From Tenacibaculum piscium (GTDB lineage: Bacteria; Bacteroidota; Bacteroidia; Flavobacteriales; Flavobacteriaceae), in the NCBI RefSeq assembly GCF_021390715.1, contig NZ_JAJGWT010000004.1:221502-285501 (forward strand): a DNA stretch of 64,000 nucleotides, read 5' to 3'. Positions 25,529 to 35,351 of this stretch are shown here, piece by piece (positions within the stretch are counted from its first letter, which is position 1; the number at the start of each line of letters is the position of its first letter). The position numbers and the translations under genes are program-made. Under the pieces are notes generated by a model, which saw only the letters and a list, made by a program, of their open reading frames with translations, did no database searches and was not told where the DNA came from.

Positions 25529-27487
25529 ATGCAATTTAAACATCCTGAAATTTTATATTTCTTAGCAGTTTTGTTAATTCCGATTTTAATTCATCTTTTT
25601 CAATTTCAGAAATTTGTAAAAGTACCGTTTACTAATGTCGCTTTTTTAAAAAAAATTGCGTTGCAGACTCGCAAAAGTTCTCGTCTAAAAAAATGGCTAA
25701 TTTTAGCCACACGCCTATTGTTACTTACAGCGATAATTTTCGCTTTTGCACAACCTTATTTTGGAAATCATAAAGAGAGCGAAAACTCCTATGTATCAAT
25801 ATATTTAGACAATTCTTTAAGCACAAATACGCAAGGCGAAAAGGGTGATTTATTGCAAGTTTCCATACAAGAAATTATGGAAAATCTTTCCAAAAAAACT
25901 ACCTATTCTTTACTCACTAATGCTGATTTTTATAAAAATAAAACCGCCACAGAATTAAAAAGCATTTTAGTAAACATCAAAAATACCGCTAAAAAAACCG
26001 ATATAAAAACAGTTTTATTAAAAATATCCTCTGAAAACAAACAACATAAAAATACTAAAAACACGCTTATTTCTGATTTTCAAAATGTAAAAATAAGCGA
26101 TGTTAATTCCTTGCCTAAAAATACTACTTTCGTCAAATTAACACCCGTTTTAAAAAACAATATCTCTATTGATAGCGTTTATCTAAGTCAGGGAAAAAAT
26201 GCAACGACAAACATTCATATTGTTATCAGAAACCAAGGAAAATATAAAGAAGAAATTCCTATTTCACTCTATAAACAACAGGAATTAAACAACAAACAAA
26301 TGTTTACTGTTGATGAAAATAAAACAACGACCGTTATTTTTTCAATTCTGAAATCAGCGGAATTTTCTGGTAAAATTCAAGTCGACTATAACGATGCCTA
26401 TGCTTTTGATAATACATTTTATTTCTGTATAAATTCAAATCCAAAAATGGCTGTTTTAAATATTCGTGAAACTAAAAATACCGATTTTTTAAACCGAATT
26501 TATACCAGTAATGAATTCTATTTAACCACTTCTTCGGTGCAAAATTTGAATTATAATCTACTTGAAAAACAAGAACTAATTATCGTAAATGAAATTGAAA
26601 AAATATCAGAAATACTTGCCAAAAGTTTAGTTGATTATTCAAAAAAAGGCGGAAATCTAGTTATTATTCCAGCCAAAAACGCAACAATTTCATCTTATAA
26701 TACTTTATTTAAAAAGCTCCAAATTGGACGCATTATTTCAGAAAAAAAAGACACTTTAAAAATTACAAATATCAATTATAAACATCCGATTTTGAAAAAT
26801 GTATTTGAAAAAGAAATTCAAAATTTTCAATATCCTTATGTAAAAAAACAATACAAAACGAATTTTAAAAATAGTAGCACTATTCTTAATTTTGAAAATA
26901 AAAATGCTTTTATCCAACAAATAAACACCAATAATTCGGCAATTTTTTGGGTTGCTTCATCGCTTGATTCCCAAAATAGTAATTTTATAAATTCACCTTT
27001 GATTGTGCCTATTTTTTATAATATCGCTAAAAAAAGCCGAAAACAACCCCAATTATATTATCGAATTAACACAAAAAACAGTATCAATATTGGTATCCAT
27101 AAAAATAATAGTATCAAAAAATCGGAAGTTTTACAAATTTCAAATACCGAAACTTCCTTTATTCCATTGCAAAAAACACGTCAAAATAACATAGAAATTA
27201 CCACTATAAATCAACCGTTACAGGCTGGATTTTATCAAATAAAACAACAAAATAATATCTTAAAAAATATCGCTTTTAATTATCCGAAGCAAGAAAGTTC
27301 TTTAAATTTCTTAGATATTCGGAATATTGAAGAACTTAAAAATAAAACAATTTCAAATTCTGTAGAAAATACATTGCAAAATAGCAATCAGGAATCTAAA
27401 ATTCAATGGCTTTGGAAATGGTTTTTAGCATTAGCCATTGTATCTTTGCTGACAGAAATTTTTATCTTAAAATTCTTTAAAACATGA
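25529..27487 (+). CDS. BatA-domain membrane protein
   Basis: This 652-aa protein starts with the aerotolerance-regulator N-terminal (BatA) domain: a hydrophobic segment (about 7-24), a basic loop with VPFTNVAFLKKI, and a second membrane helix (about 54-72) ending in AQPYF. A large extracytoplasmic region (about 80-620) resembles a degraded von Willebrand A/gatase-like fold (VSIYLDNSLSTNT). A C-terminal helix (about 630-648) anchors it again. The homologous long BatA-like proteins have no known biochemical activity. It overlaps the next gene by 4 bases (ATGA), so translation is coupled to the dihydroorotase-like protein. Confidence 0.85.
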   Translation: MQFKHPEILYFLAVLLIPILIHLFQFQKFVKVPFTNVAFLKKIALQTRKSSRLKKWLILATRLLLLTAIIFAFAQPYFGNHKESENSYVSIYLDNSLSTNTQGEKGDLLQVSIQEIMENLSKKTTYSLLTNADFYKNKTATELKSILVNIKNTAKKTDIKTVLLKISSENKQHKNTKNTLISDFQNVKISDVNSLPKNTTFVKLTPVLKNNISIDSVYLSQGKNATTNIHIVIRNQGKYKEEIPISLYKQQELNNKQMFTVDENKTTTVIFSILKSAEFSGKIQVDYNDAYAFDNTFYFCINSNPKMAVLNIRETKNTDFLNRIYTSNEFYLTTSSVQNLNYNLLEKQELIIVNEIEKISEILAKSLVDYSKKGGNLVIIPAKNATISSYNTLFKKLQIGRIISEKKDTLKITNINYKHPILKNVFEKEIQNFQYPYVKKQYKTNFKNSSTILNFENKNAFIQQINTNNSAIFWVASSLDSQNSNFINSPLIVPIFYNIAKKSRKQPQLYYRINTKNSINIGIHKNNSIKKSEVLQISNTETSFIPLQKTRQNNIEITTINQPLQAGFYQIKQQNNILKNIAFNYPKQESSLNFLDIRNIEELKNKTISNSVENTLQNSNQESKIQWLWKWFLALAIVSLLTEIFILKFFKT

Positions 27488-28743
27488 CAACGCTGTTTAA
27501 ATCGGTAACAATTATTGATGCTTCTAGTGCCTACCACCAACAACAAAAAGATATTTTAATTACTGATGGAATTATCAGTAAAATTGAGGATTTTATATCC
27601 GAAGAAAAAGAATATAACGTTATAAAACGTAACAATTTACACGCTTCCACAGGTTGGTTTGATACCAGCGTTTGTTTGGGCGAACCAGGTTATGAAGAAC
27701 GTGAAACCATCAAAAATGGTTTGAAAGTAGCTTCTAAAAGTGGTTTTACAGATATTGCGGTTAATCCAAACACAAATCCTGTAATTGACAACAAAGCGAC
27801 CGTTGAATTTTTGATATATAGAGCCAATAAATCGGCAACAAATTTACATCCTATTGGCGCATTAACCCAGCAAAGTAAAGGTGCTGAAATGGCAGAATTG
27901 TATGATATGCAACAAGCTGGTGCAATTGCTTTTGGCGATTATAACAAACCAATTTCAAACGATAATTTACTCAAAATAGCCTTACTTTATACACAAAATT
28001 TTAATGGTTTAACCCTTAGTTTTCCTAAAAATAACGCCATTGCTGGAGAAGGTGTCGCAAATGAAGGTAAAAATAGTACGCTTTTAGGCTTAAAAGGAAT
28101 TCCTGCCCTAGCAGAAGAATTACAAATTTCTCGTGATTTATTTTTACTAGAATATACAGGTGGAAAATTACATATTCCTACAATTTCTACTAAAAAATCG
28201 GTTGAATTAATCAAAAAAGCCAAAGAAAATGGTTTAAATGTTTCTTGTAGCGTCGCAGTTCACAACTTATTTTTAACCGATGATGAATTGCATCAATTTG
28301 ATGGAAATAAAAAAGTAAATCCGCCTTTAAGAACTTCCCAAGATGTGAACGCATTGATAAAAGGTGTTCAAAATGGTACAATTGATATGATTACTTCCGA
28401 CCATAATCCAATTGATATTGAACATAAAAAAGTGGAATTTTCTAACGCTAAAGATGGAACTATCGGTTTAGAAACGGCTTTCGGAATTTTAAATTCAATC
28501 TTAGATTTAGAAACCATTGTAAACTGTTTATCTAAAAATCCGAAAGAACGTTTTGGACTTCAAAAAACAACCATTAAAGAAAATGAAATTGCCAATTTAA
28601 CATTTTTCAATCCAGAAGGAACTTATACTTTTACTGAAAAAGATATTTTATCAACTTCAAAAAATAGTGTATTTTTAGAAAAAGAAATCAAAGGAAAAGT
28701 ATACGGAATTTATAACAATAACCAATTAATTTTAAATGATTAA
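27484..28743 (+). CDS. Dihydroorotase-like protein, metal-binding His lost
   Basis: This 419-aa protein has the class I dihydroorotase fold (amidohydrolase superfamily): NPNTNPVIDNKATVEF, GLTLSF, ITSDHNPID and GTIGLETAFG all match. The metal motif DxHxH should be at residues 60-64 but reads D-T-S-V-C, and the HVST region is LHIPTIST, so three zinc-binding His are missing. By comparison with known non-catalytic PyrC homologues, it is likely structural, for instance a partner of aspartate transcarbamoylase, not an active dihydroorotase. The BatA-like/pseudo-DHO/Tic20-like/esterase order suggests an operon of four genes. Confidence 0.85.
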   Translation: MTTLFKSVTIIDASSAYHQQQKDILITDGIISKIEDFISEEKEYNVIKRNNLHASTGWFDTSVCLGEPGYEERETIKNGLKVASKSGFTDIAVNPNTNPVIDNKATVEFLIYRANKSATNLHPIGALTQQSKGAEMAELYDMQQAGAIAFGDYNKPISNDNLLKIALLYTQNFNGLTLSFPKNNAIAGEGVANEGKNSTLLGLKGIPALAEELQISRDLFLLEYTGGKLHIPTISTKKSVELIKKAKENGLNVSCSVAVHNLFLTDDELHQFDGNKKVNPPLRTSQDVNALIKGVQNGTIDMITSDHNPIDIEHKKVEFSNAKDGTIGLETAFGILNSILDLETIVNCLSKNPKERFGLQKTTIKENEIANLTFFNPEGTYTFTEKDILSTSKNSVFLEKEIKGKVYGIYNNNQLILND

Positions 28744-28771
28744 TCTTACCTAAAAATATACCCTAATAATT

Positions 28772-29098
28772 ATGAATAATATAACAATCAGTGAAGGAAA
28801 AACAAATGCAGTGATTAGTCATTTTTGGATTATCGGAACTATCATTGCCTTTGTATTAAATCTAAATACTAAAAATCAATATACTAGTTTTTACATTCGC
28901 CAAATGACAGGATTACATATTTTATCTTTCTTAAACGGCTGGTTAGTTTATAAATATTTAGGTAGTTTTATTGGCTGGACAATTGGAATTTCACTATTTA
29001 TTCTTTGGATTTTAAGTTTTATAGCTGTTTTAAAAGGAGAGAAAAAATTAATTCCAATTATTGGTGAATATTTTCAAGATTGGTTCAAAGAAATTTAA
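28772..29098 (+). CDS. Tic20/DUF4870-like small membrane protein
   Basis: This 108-aa protein has three hydrophobic segments (about 15-32, 48-64 and 66-88), a polar middle loop (NTKNQYTSFYIRQ) and a C-terminal amphipathic tail (IIGEYFQDWFKEI). It fits the DUF4870/Tic20-like family of small inner-membrane proteins of unknown role in bacteria. It follows the pseudo-dihydroorotase by 28 bases and precedes the esterase by 4, in the same direction. Confidence 0.75.
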   Translation: MNNITISEGKTNAVISHFWIIGTIIAFVLNLNTKNQYTSFYIRQMTGLHILSFLNGWLVYKYLGSFIGWTIGISLFILWILSFIAVLKGEKKLIPIIGEYFQDWFKEI

Positions 29099-29102
29099 AA
29101 AA

Positions 29103-29747
29103 ATGAGTTTACAATACATTATAAGAGAACCAAAAAATACGGTTCAAAATCCTGCTTTATTAATTTTATTACACGGATACGGCAGTAACGAGCAAGATTT
29201 ATTTTCATTTGCCCAAGAACTTCCCGAAGATTTGCTTATTGTTAGCGCACAAGCACCTTACGAAATGGGAGGCGGTGCTTTTGCTTGGTATGCTATTAAT
29301 TTTGATGCCGTAAAAGGGAAGTTTTCAGATTTAGTACAAGCAAAAAATTCTATGGATAAAATTGCTGATTTTATTGATGAAATCAAGGCAAAATATAACA
29401 CAAATCCTGATAAAACTTTTATTTTAGGTTTTAGTCAAGGTGCGATTTTAAGCTATGCATTAAGTTTTAAGTATCCAAATAAAGTGCAACACGTTATTGC
29501 GTTGAGCGGTTATATTGATGAAAATTTAATTGAACAAAACGCTACAGAAAACACGAATATTACAACGGATTATTACAGTTCACACGGAACAGTTGACCAA
29601 GTAATTCCTGTAGATTGGGCAAGAAAAACACCTGTATTTCTGGAAAAAAATAATTTAAAAAATGAGTATTCAGAATATCCTGTTGGTCATGGCGTTGCTC
29701 CTCAAAATTTTTATAGTTTTAAAAATTGGATAGAAAAACGTTTGTAA
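29103..29747 (+). CDS. Alpha/beta hydrolase, carboxylesterase/phospholipase type
   Basis: This 214-aa enzyme is a small serine esterase of the YpfH/EstB kind. The oxyanion region is LLHGYGSNEQD, the nucleophile elbow is GFSQGA, and the catalytic Asp and His are in HGTVDQVIP and YPVGHGVAP. There is no signal peptide, so it is cytosolic. The substrate is unknown. The frame is open 14 codons further upstream, overlapping the preceding gene, but the ATG at 29103 after an A-rich leader is preferred because it gives the normal N terminus. It is the last gene of the four-gene unit. Confidence 0.88.
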   Translation: MSLQYIIREPKNTVQNPALLILLHGYGSNEQDLFSFAQELPEDLLIVSAQAPYEMGGGAFAWYAINFDAVKGKFSDLVQAKNSMDKIADFIDEIKAKYNTNPDKTFILGFSQGAILSYALSFKYPNKVQHVIALSGYIDENLIEQNATENTNITTDYYSSHGTVDQVIPVDWARKTPVFLEKNNLKNEYSEYPVGHGVAPQNFYSFKNWIEKRL

Positions 29748-29750
29748 AAT

Positions 29751-29915
29751 TAAATAAAGAGTAACTTCTCGTCATGCTGAATTTAGTTCAGCATCGCATC
29801 AATAGGAGAATTACGGCAAATCAGGATGCGAACCTGAACTAAATTCAGGTTGACGGATGCAATTTCTTGTTTTTTTGCTATATTTTTTTTTCAGATGAAA
29901 ATTAAACAGATTCTA
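29751..29915. repeat. Dispersed 3'-flanking repeat element, copy 4 (compound)
   Basis: Right after the esterase stop codon the spacer begins TTAAATAAAGAGTAACTTC. It carries two potential hairpins built on CTGAATTTAGTTCAG and CCTGAACTAAATTCAGG. It ends with TTTCAGATGAAAATTAAACA, the same tail as copy 1 near 3292-3310. No open frame is convincing. Confidence 0.6.
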
Positions 29916-29917
29916 AC

Positions 29918-29952
29918 ATAAAAAAACCGAGCTTAAAACTCGGTTTTTTATA
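29918..29952. terminator. Bidirectional terminator
   Basis: ATAAAAAAACCGAG pairs with CTCGGTTTTTTAT across a 7-nt loop, between the convergent esterase and bcp genes. Confidence 0.85.
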
Positions 29953-29990
29953 TTTTATTTCATCATAAATAAATAAGCAAAAACTAAAAC

Positions 29991-30443
29991 TTAGCCTAAA
30001 ATTTGACTTGCGTGTTCTTTCGTTTTTACTTTACTGATGATATTTTCAATAATTCCATTTTCATCAATAATAAAGGTTGTTCGGTGGATTCCTTCGTATT
30101 CTTTTCCCATAAATTTTTTAGGTCCCCAAACGCCAAAAGCATTTATGACTTCTTTTTGCTCATCAACCAATAACGGAAAAGGCAATTCATGTTTGTTAAT
30201 CCAATTTTGCTGACGCTTTGCAGAATCGGCACTTGCACCCAAAACAGCGTAGCCTTTTGCCAAAAAAGTTTGATAATTATCTCTTAAATCACAAGCTTCA
30301 TTAGTACAACCAGGTGTGCTTGCCTTCGGATAAAAAAACAACACTAATTTTTTCCCTTTATAATCAGAAAGTTTTATGGTATTTCCTTTTTCATCGACAG
30401 ATTCAAAATTTGGTGCCGTATCTCCTATTTGTAATGTTGTCAT
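29991..30443 (-). CDS. bcp: Thioredoxin-dependent thiol peroxidase (BCP family)
   Basis: This 150-aa peroxiredoxin reduces hydroperoxides with electrons from thioredoxin. The peroxidatic and resolving cysteines are Cys46 and Cys51 in STPGCTNEACDLRD, the arrangement of two-Cys BCP enzymes. The Arg that activates the Cys thiolate is present later (IHRTTFIIDENG). The length is normal and there is no signal peptide. It is transcribed alone, convergent with the esterase operon and divergent from nth. Confidence 0.95.
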   Translation of the reverse strand: MTTLQIGDTAPNFESVDEKGNTIKLSDYKGKKLVLFFYPKASTPGCTNEACDLRDNYQTFLAKGYAVLGASADSAKRQQNWINKHELPFPLLVDEQKEVINAFGVWGPKKFMGKEYEGIHRTTFIIDENGIIENIISKVKTKEHASQILG

Positions 30444-30474
30444 AATTTTTGAGTTTCAAAATTTTGTATATTTC

Positions 30475-30482
30475 CAAAGTTA
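30475..30482 (-). promoter_or_regulatory. Promoter -7 box TAACTTTG for bcp
   Basis: On the minus strand TAACTTTG fits TAnnTTTG, 31 bases before the bcp start codon. No -33 TTG is at the usual spacing. Confidence 0.5.
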
Positions 30483-30540
30483 CACAAAATTATAATACTT
30501 ATAAGAGCTTCAAGATTTTCGATAATTTAAATACACGTTG

Positions 30541-30548
30541 TATCTTTG
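30541..30548 (+). promoter_or_regulatory. Promoter -7 box TATCTTTG for nth
   Basis: This matches TAnnTTTG, 40 bases before the nth ATG, in the spacer shared with the divergent bcp promoter. Confidence 0.55.
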
Positions 30549-30588
30549 ATACATATATCTTGTAACATATTCTTATAAAACACAAAAA

Positions 30589-31254
30589 ATGACGAAAGCG
30601 GAAAAAGTGCAATTTGTGATTGATACCTTAGCAAAATTATATCCTGAAATCCCTGTTCCTTTAGAACATAAAGATCCGTATACCTTGTTAATTGCTGTTT
30701 TATTATCGGCACAATGTACCGATGTTCGAGTAAATAAAATTACACCTTTGCTCTTCGCTAAAGCGGATAATCCTTATGATATGGTAAAAATGAGTATCGA
30801 AGAAATTAAGGAAATTATCCGTCCTTGTGGCTTATCGCCTATGAAATCAAAAGGAATTTATGGATTATCAAAAATTTTAATTGAAAAACATCAAGGAAAA
30901 GTACCTGAAAGTTTTGAATATCTAGAAGAATTACCCGCCGTTGGGCATAAAACCGCAGGTGTAGTAATGAGCCAAGCCTTTGGAGTTCCTGCGTTTCCTA
31001 TTGATACGCACATTCATCGGTTGTTATATCGTTGGAATTTATCCAATGGAAAAAATGTAGTGCAAAGCGAAAAAGACGCCAAACGTTTATTTCCAAAAGA
31101 ACTTTGGAACGACCTTCATTTACAAATAATTTGGTACGGACGTGAATATTCTCCCGCTCGTGGCTGGGATTTAGAAAAAGATATCATCACCAAAACTATC
31201 GGAAGAAAAACGGTTTTAGACGATTATTACAAAAATAATAAACCTAAAAATTAA
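30589..31254 (+). CDS. nth: Endonuclease III-type DNA glycosylase without the Fe-S cluster
   Basis: This 221-aa base-excision-repair enzyme removes oxidised pyrimidines and cuts the abasic site. The helix-hairpin-helix LPAVGHKTAGVV contains the catalytic Lys121 and is followed by the catalytic Asp139 in FPIDTHIHR. In E. coli Nth four C-terminal cysteines bind a [4Fe-4S] cluster. Here the matching tail (WYGREYSPARGWDLEKDI) has none, so no cluster can form. The only two cysteines (43 and 80) are elsewhere. I recall cluster-less Nth proteins in other Bacteroidetes. It is a monocistronic gene divergent from bcp. Confidence 0.92.
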   Translation: MTKAEKVQFVIDTLAKLYPEIPVPLEHKDPYTLLIAVLLSAQCTDVRVNKITPLLFAKADNPYDMVKMSIEEIKEIIRPCGLSPMKSKGIYGLSKILIEKHQGKVPESFEYLEELPAVGHKTAGVVMSQAFGVPAFPIDTHIHRLLYRWNLSNGKNVVQSEKDAKRLFPKELWNDLHLQIIWYGREYSPARGWDLEKDIITKTIGRKTVLDDYYKNNKPKN

Positions 31255-31285
31255 CAACGAAGATAAGTAGTAAAATTAATCCTAA

Positions 31286-31330
31286 AAAAGCTTCAATAAT
31301 TATGTTATCAAATTTTTTATCGAAGCTTTT
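31286..31330. terminator. Long-loop hairpin in a 316-bp spacer
   Basis: AAAAGCTTC and GAAGCTTTT with extra A/T pairs flank a loop of about 27 bases, 32 bases after nth, and could act as its terminator. The rest of 31255-31570 is AT-rich, with no open frame, repeat or RNA gene that I can support. Confidence 0.45.
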
Positions 31331-31570
31331 CGTAAAGTTTAATTCAAAATTTAAATAAACTTAATTCAAGTTTAACTCCATAAAAAAGTTTGATTTCGTT
31401 TTTATAACCTTCAATGATTTTGAAAAATTGATTAAAAACTGAACCGTTTCTTTTTTAGGATTGCTATTAAATTCTGATGATTTTTCTGAGTAAATTTGCA
31501 TCATAGTACGTACTTTAATCCTTATAATAAGGTGTTCAAATAACTAACGATGTTCCTTGTTGATTATTGC

Positions 31571-32182
31571 TTAATTCACCAAAATAATATTATTTTTTTC
31601 GATTATTTTTCGTAAATTAATCAATGCATAGCGCATTCTACCTAAAGCCGTATTGATACTTACGCCTGTGTTTTCTGAAATTTCATTAAAACTCATATCG
31701 TTATAAATACGCATTTTTAAAACCTCTTTTTGTTCGATAGGCAACTCTTCAATTAACAACTTTACATCGGCGAGTATTTGCTCTTTTATAATTTTATTTT
31801 CAATATTTAATGCTCCATCAGCAAGTACTGAAAAAATGTCAAAATCATCGGTATTATTAAATTTTGGCATTCGATTATTTTTCCTGAAAAAATCAATAAT
31901 TAAATTATGAGAAATACGCATTACCCAAGGTAAGAATTTCCCTTCTTCGTTATAGCGTCCTTTTTTTAGGGTGCGAATTACCTTTATAAAAGTGTCTTGA
32001 AATATATCTTCGGTAGTGTTTCTATCGTGTACTTTACTGTAAATAAAACTGTATAATCGTTGCTGATGACGTTTAATTAATACCGCTATTGCCGATTCTT
32101 TTCCGTTAAGATAATCTTTTACTAAAATACTATCGCTTACAACATCTTTTACAATACTTTTTGCAATATTTTCATGTACCAT
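31571..32182 (-). CDS. RNA polymerase sigma factor, ECF type
   Basis: This 203-aa sigma-70 family protein has region 2 (about 20-95: EDIFQDTFIKVIRTL and FLPWVMRISHNLIIDFFR) and region 4 (about 140-195: LPIEQKEVLKMRIYNDMSFNEISENTG...NTALGRMRYALINLRK). A GTG 13 codons upstream would lengthen it, but the ATG at 32182 is preferred because of the A-rich leader immediately before it. No anti-sigma gene is adjacent. This sequence type, with the ending KNNIILVN, is a widely conserved flavobacterial sigma factor and not an accessory FecI. Its regulon cannot be inferred from context. Confidence 0.9.
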   Translation of the reverse strand: MVHENIAKSIVKDVVSDSILVKDYLNGKESAIAVLIKRHQQRLYSFIYSKVHDRNTTEDIFQDTFIKVIRTLKKGRYNEEGKFLPWVMRISHNLIIDFFRKNNRMPKFNNTDDFDIFSVLADGALNIENKIIKEQILADVKLLIEELPIEQKEVLKMRIYNDMSFNEISENTGVSINTALGRMRYALINLRKIIEKNNIILVN

Positions 32183-32449
32183 AATTACTTTTTTTAGTGT
32201 ACTTTTTTTCGGAGCACTCACGTACTCTTTTTAAGTGTATTCAAAATTTTATTTTAAAAAAGTAATTTTTTAACGTATAAGCTTTTAGTTTTTGATGTAT
32301 TTACTATTATTTACTGATTTGTAGCGATTTACAAATATGCTTTTTTTTATCAAGAAAAACAACTCTAAAGACTATTTTATCTTATTTTTTTAAAAAGAGC
32401 TTCTACAATCTTTGGAAAAATGGTATTTTTATAGCTTATTTTAAAGCAA

Positions 32450-35266
32450 ATGAAAAGAGACCTTTCTACGATAAATCCAAAAGAAAATATTATTATAAAA
32501 GGAGCAAAACTGCACAATTTAAAAAATATTGATGTCGTAATTCCTCGAAATAAATTAGTCGTACTTACAGGACTTTCAGGTTCTGGAAAATCGACCTTAG
32601 CTTTTGACACCTTATACGCCGAAGGACAGCGACGTTATGTGGAAAGTTTATCGTCTTATGCCCGTCAATTTTTAGGGAAATTACACAAACCAAAAGTAGA
32701 TTACATTAAAGGAATTGCTCCCGCAATTGCGATTGAACAAAAAGTAAATTCTACCAATCCACGCTCAACTGTTGGAACTTCCACCGAAATTTATGATTAT
32801 ATAAAACTTTTATACGCCCGAATCGGTAAAACAATTTCACCTATTTCAGCAAAAGAAGTAAAAAAACATACGGTTTCTGATGTTATTAATCATCTAAAAA
32901 CATTGGAAGAACGCTCGAAATTATTGCTTTTAGCACCCATCACTATCAATGAAAACAGGGATTTAAAAACCGTTTTACAAGTGTTGATACAACAAGGATA
33001 TGCTCGTATAAAATATCAAAATAAGGTTGTTAGAATTGAAGATTTCGCTTTAGAAGCTCATCCTGAACTTGAAAATTTATCAGAAAAAACACTTTTTTTA
33101 GTCGTTGATAGAGTTATCACAAAAAATGACGATGATTTTTATAATCGTTTAGCCGACGCCATTCAAACGGCTTTTTTTGAAGGAAAAGGAACGTGTTTTA
33201 TTGAAAATTTAGGCGATAATTCAGCTAAAAAAATTACAGAATTTAGCAATAAATTTGAATTAGACGGCATTACTTTTTTAGAACCCAACACGCATTTATT
33301 CAGTTTTAACAATCCGTACGGAGCTTGTCCGACCTGTGAAGGTTATGGAAATGTCGTTGGTATTGACCAAGAATTAGTGATTCCAAATACAGGATTATCC
33401 ATTTTTGAAGATGCCATTTTTCCTTTTAAAACCGATAGCTATAAAATTTATAAAGAGAATTTAATTTTAAACGCCATGGATTTTGATATTCCCATTCATA
33501 AACCTTGGTTTGAACTTTCTGAAACTCAGAAAAAATTAATTTGGGACGGAACTACAAAATTTGAAGGTATCCATGATTTATTCAAAAAATTAGAGCAAAA
33601 AAGCTATAAAATTCAAAATAGAGTGCTACTTTCTCGCTATCGAGGGAAAACAATTTGCCCCGATTGTAACGGAAAAAGATTGCGAAAAGAAGCCAATTAT
33701 GTACAAGTTCATGGCAAAATAATTTCGGATTTAGTAACACTTCCTTTAGATGAATTATCGGAATTTTTCAATACTTTAAAACTCGATAAAAATGAAAATG
33801 CCATCGCAAAAAGATTGCTAACAGAAATTAAAAATCGTTTGCAGTTTTTAACCGATGTTGGCTTGAATTATCTAACTTTAAATAGAACTTCCAACACGCT
33901 TTCTGGCGGTGAGAGTCAGCGTATCAATTTGGCAACTTCTCTAGGAAGTTCGCTCGTTGGATCGATGTATATTTTAGATGAACCAAGTATCGGATTGCAT
34001 CCAAAAGATACCGAAAAATTAATCGAAGTTCTTAAAAATTTACGTGATTTAGGAAATACGGTTATCGTAGTAGAACACGATGAAGATATTATGAAACAAG
34101 CCGATTATATTATTGATATCGGCCCCGAAGCAGGAACCTATGGCGGAAATATCGTTGCCGAAGGAACTTTTAAAGATATTATGAAATCGGACTCTTTAAC
34201 CGCTAAATACTTATCCGAAGAACTTAAAATTGAGATTCCAAAAACACGTAAAAAATCAACAAATACGATTAATATTATTGGCGCTCGTGAACATAATTTA
34301 AAAAATATTGACGTTTCTTTTCCGCTGAATACTTTAACCGTTATTACAGGCGTTTCTGGAAGTGGAAAAAGTACGCTCGTCAAAAATATTTTATATCCTG
34401 CGATGCAGAAAAAACTCTATGGATATGGCGAAAAATTAGGACAATTTACCGAAATTACAGGAAGTTTTGAAAGCATAAAACACGTCGAATTTATCGACCA
34501 AAACCCGATTGGACGCTCCTCAAGATCAAACCCTGTAACCTATATAAAAGCCTATGATGATATTCGAAAATTATTCTCGATTCAAAAATTAGCAAGCATC
34601 AGAAATTATCAACCAAAACATTTTTCTTTTAATGTAGATGCAGGACGTTGCGAGGTTTGTAAAGGCGAAGGCGAAGTTACCATTGAAATGCAATTTATGG
34701 CAGATGTGCATTTACAATGTGATACTTGCCATGGAAAACGCTTCAAAAAAGAAGTATTAGAAGTTCAATTTGGGAAAAAATCTATTGATGATATTTTAAA
34801 TTTAACCATTGATGATGCCGTAGCTTTTTTTACTAATTTTGATCAACCTAAAATTGCTCGAAAATTAAAACCATTGCAAGATGTCGGTTTAGGATATGTG
34901 CAATTAGGACAATCTTCAGCAACTTTATCGGGCGGAGAAGCACAGCGTATTAAATTGGCCTCTTTTTTAATGAAAGGAACGACCAAAGACAAAACTTTAT
35001 TTATTTTTGATGAACCAACCACAGGACTTCATTTTCATGATATTAAAAAATTACTTGCCTCTTTCAATGCTTTGATTCATAAAGGACATTCGATTATTGT
35101 AATTGAACATAATATCGAATTAATTAAATGTGCCGATTATATTATTGACCTGGGTTTAGAAGGTGGAAAAAATGGCGGAAACCTTATTTTTACAGGAACT
35201 CCAGAGGAATTATCAAAAAATAAAATAGCATTAATTGCACCATATATCGCGGAAAAACTGAAGTAA
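32450..35266 (+). CDS. uvrA: Excinuclease ABC subunit A
   Basis: This 938-aa protein is the damage-sensing ATPase of nucleotide excision repair. It has two ABC ATPase halves. The first Walker A is [14 protein letters not shown] (about 40) with signature LSGGESQRI (about 485), and the second is [14 protein letters not shown] (about 635) with [13 protein letters not shown] (about 825). Zinc modules are visible as [17 protein letters not shown] and [31 protein letters not shown] and [13 protein letters not shown] form the UvrB-binding area. The length matches the normal UvrA. It is monocistronic, and the start at 32450 gives the expected N terminus. Confidence 0.97.
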   Translation: MKRDLSTINPKENIIIKGAKLHNLKNIDVVIPRNKLVVLTGLSGSGKSTLAFDTLYAEGQRRYVESLSSYARQFLGKLHKPKVDYIKGIAPAIAIEQKVNSTNPRSTVGTSTEIYDYIKLLYARIGKTISPISAKEVKKHTVSDVINHLKTLEERSKLLLLAPITINENRDLKTVLQVLIQQGYARIKYQNKVVRIEDFALEAHPELENLSEKTLFLVVDRVITKNDDDFYNRLADAIQTAFFEGKGTCFIENLGDNSAKKITEFSNKFELDGITFLEPNTHLFSFNNPYGACPTCEGYGNVVGIDQELVIPNTGLSIFEDAIFPFKTDSYKIYKENLILNAMDFDIPIHKPWFELSETQKKLIWDGTTKFEGIHDLFKKLEQKSYKIQNRVLLSRYRGKTICPDCNGKRLRKEANYVQVHGKIISDLVTLPLDELSEFFNTLKLDKNENAIAKRLLTEIKNRLQFLTDVGLNYLTLNRTSNTLSGGESQRINLATSLGSSLVGSMYILDEPSIGLHPKDTEKLIEVLKNLRDLGNTVIVVEHDEDIMKQADYIIDIGPEAGTYGGNIVAEGTFKDIMKSDSLTAKYLSEELKIEIPKTRKKSTNTINIIGAREHNLKNIDVSFPLNTLTVITGVSGSGKSTLVKNILYPAMQKKLYGYGEKLGQFTEITGSFESIKHVEFIDQNPIGRSSRSNPVTYIKAYDDIRKLFSIQKLASIRNYQPKHFSFNVDAGRCEVCKGEGEVTIEMQFMADVHLQCDTCHGKRFKKEVLEVQFGKKSIDDILNLTIDDAVAFFTNFDQPKIARKLKPLQDVGLGYVQLGQSSATLSGGEAQRIKLASFLMKGTTKDKTLFIFDEPTTGLHFHDIKKLLASFNALIHKGHSIIVIEHNIELIKCADYIIDLGLEGGKNGGNLIFTGTPEELSKNKIALIAPYIAEKLK

Positions 35267-35273
35267 AATTAGA

Positions 35274-35308
35274 AAAGCTATCTGGTTTTTAACAAACCAG
35301 ACAGCTTT
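35274..35308. terminator. Terminator between uvrA and hmuY
   Basis: The arms AAAGCTATCTGGTTT and AAACCAGACAGCTTT pair with one mismatch around a 5-nt loop. It lies between convergent genes, though its T tract is weak. Confidence 0.65.
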
Positions 35309-35351
35309 AACATAACAAAAACTAACAAAAAATTCAAAAATTAAATAGAAA

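Noticed and set aside
32183..32221. GTG start for the sigma factor
   Set aside because: The downstream ATG has an A-rich leader and gives a normal length; the extra 13 residues are low-complexity and basic.
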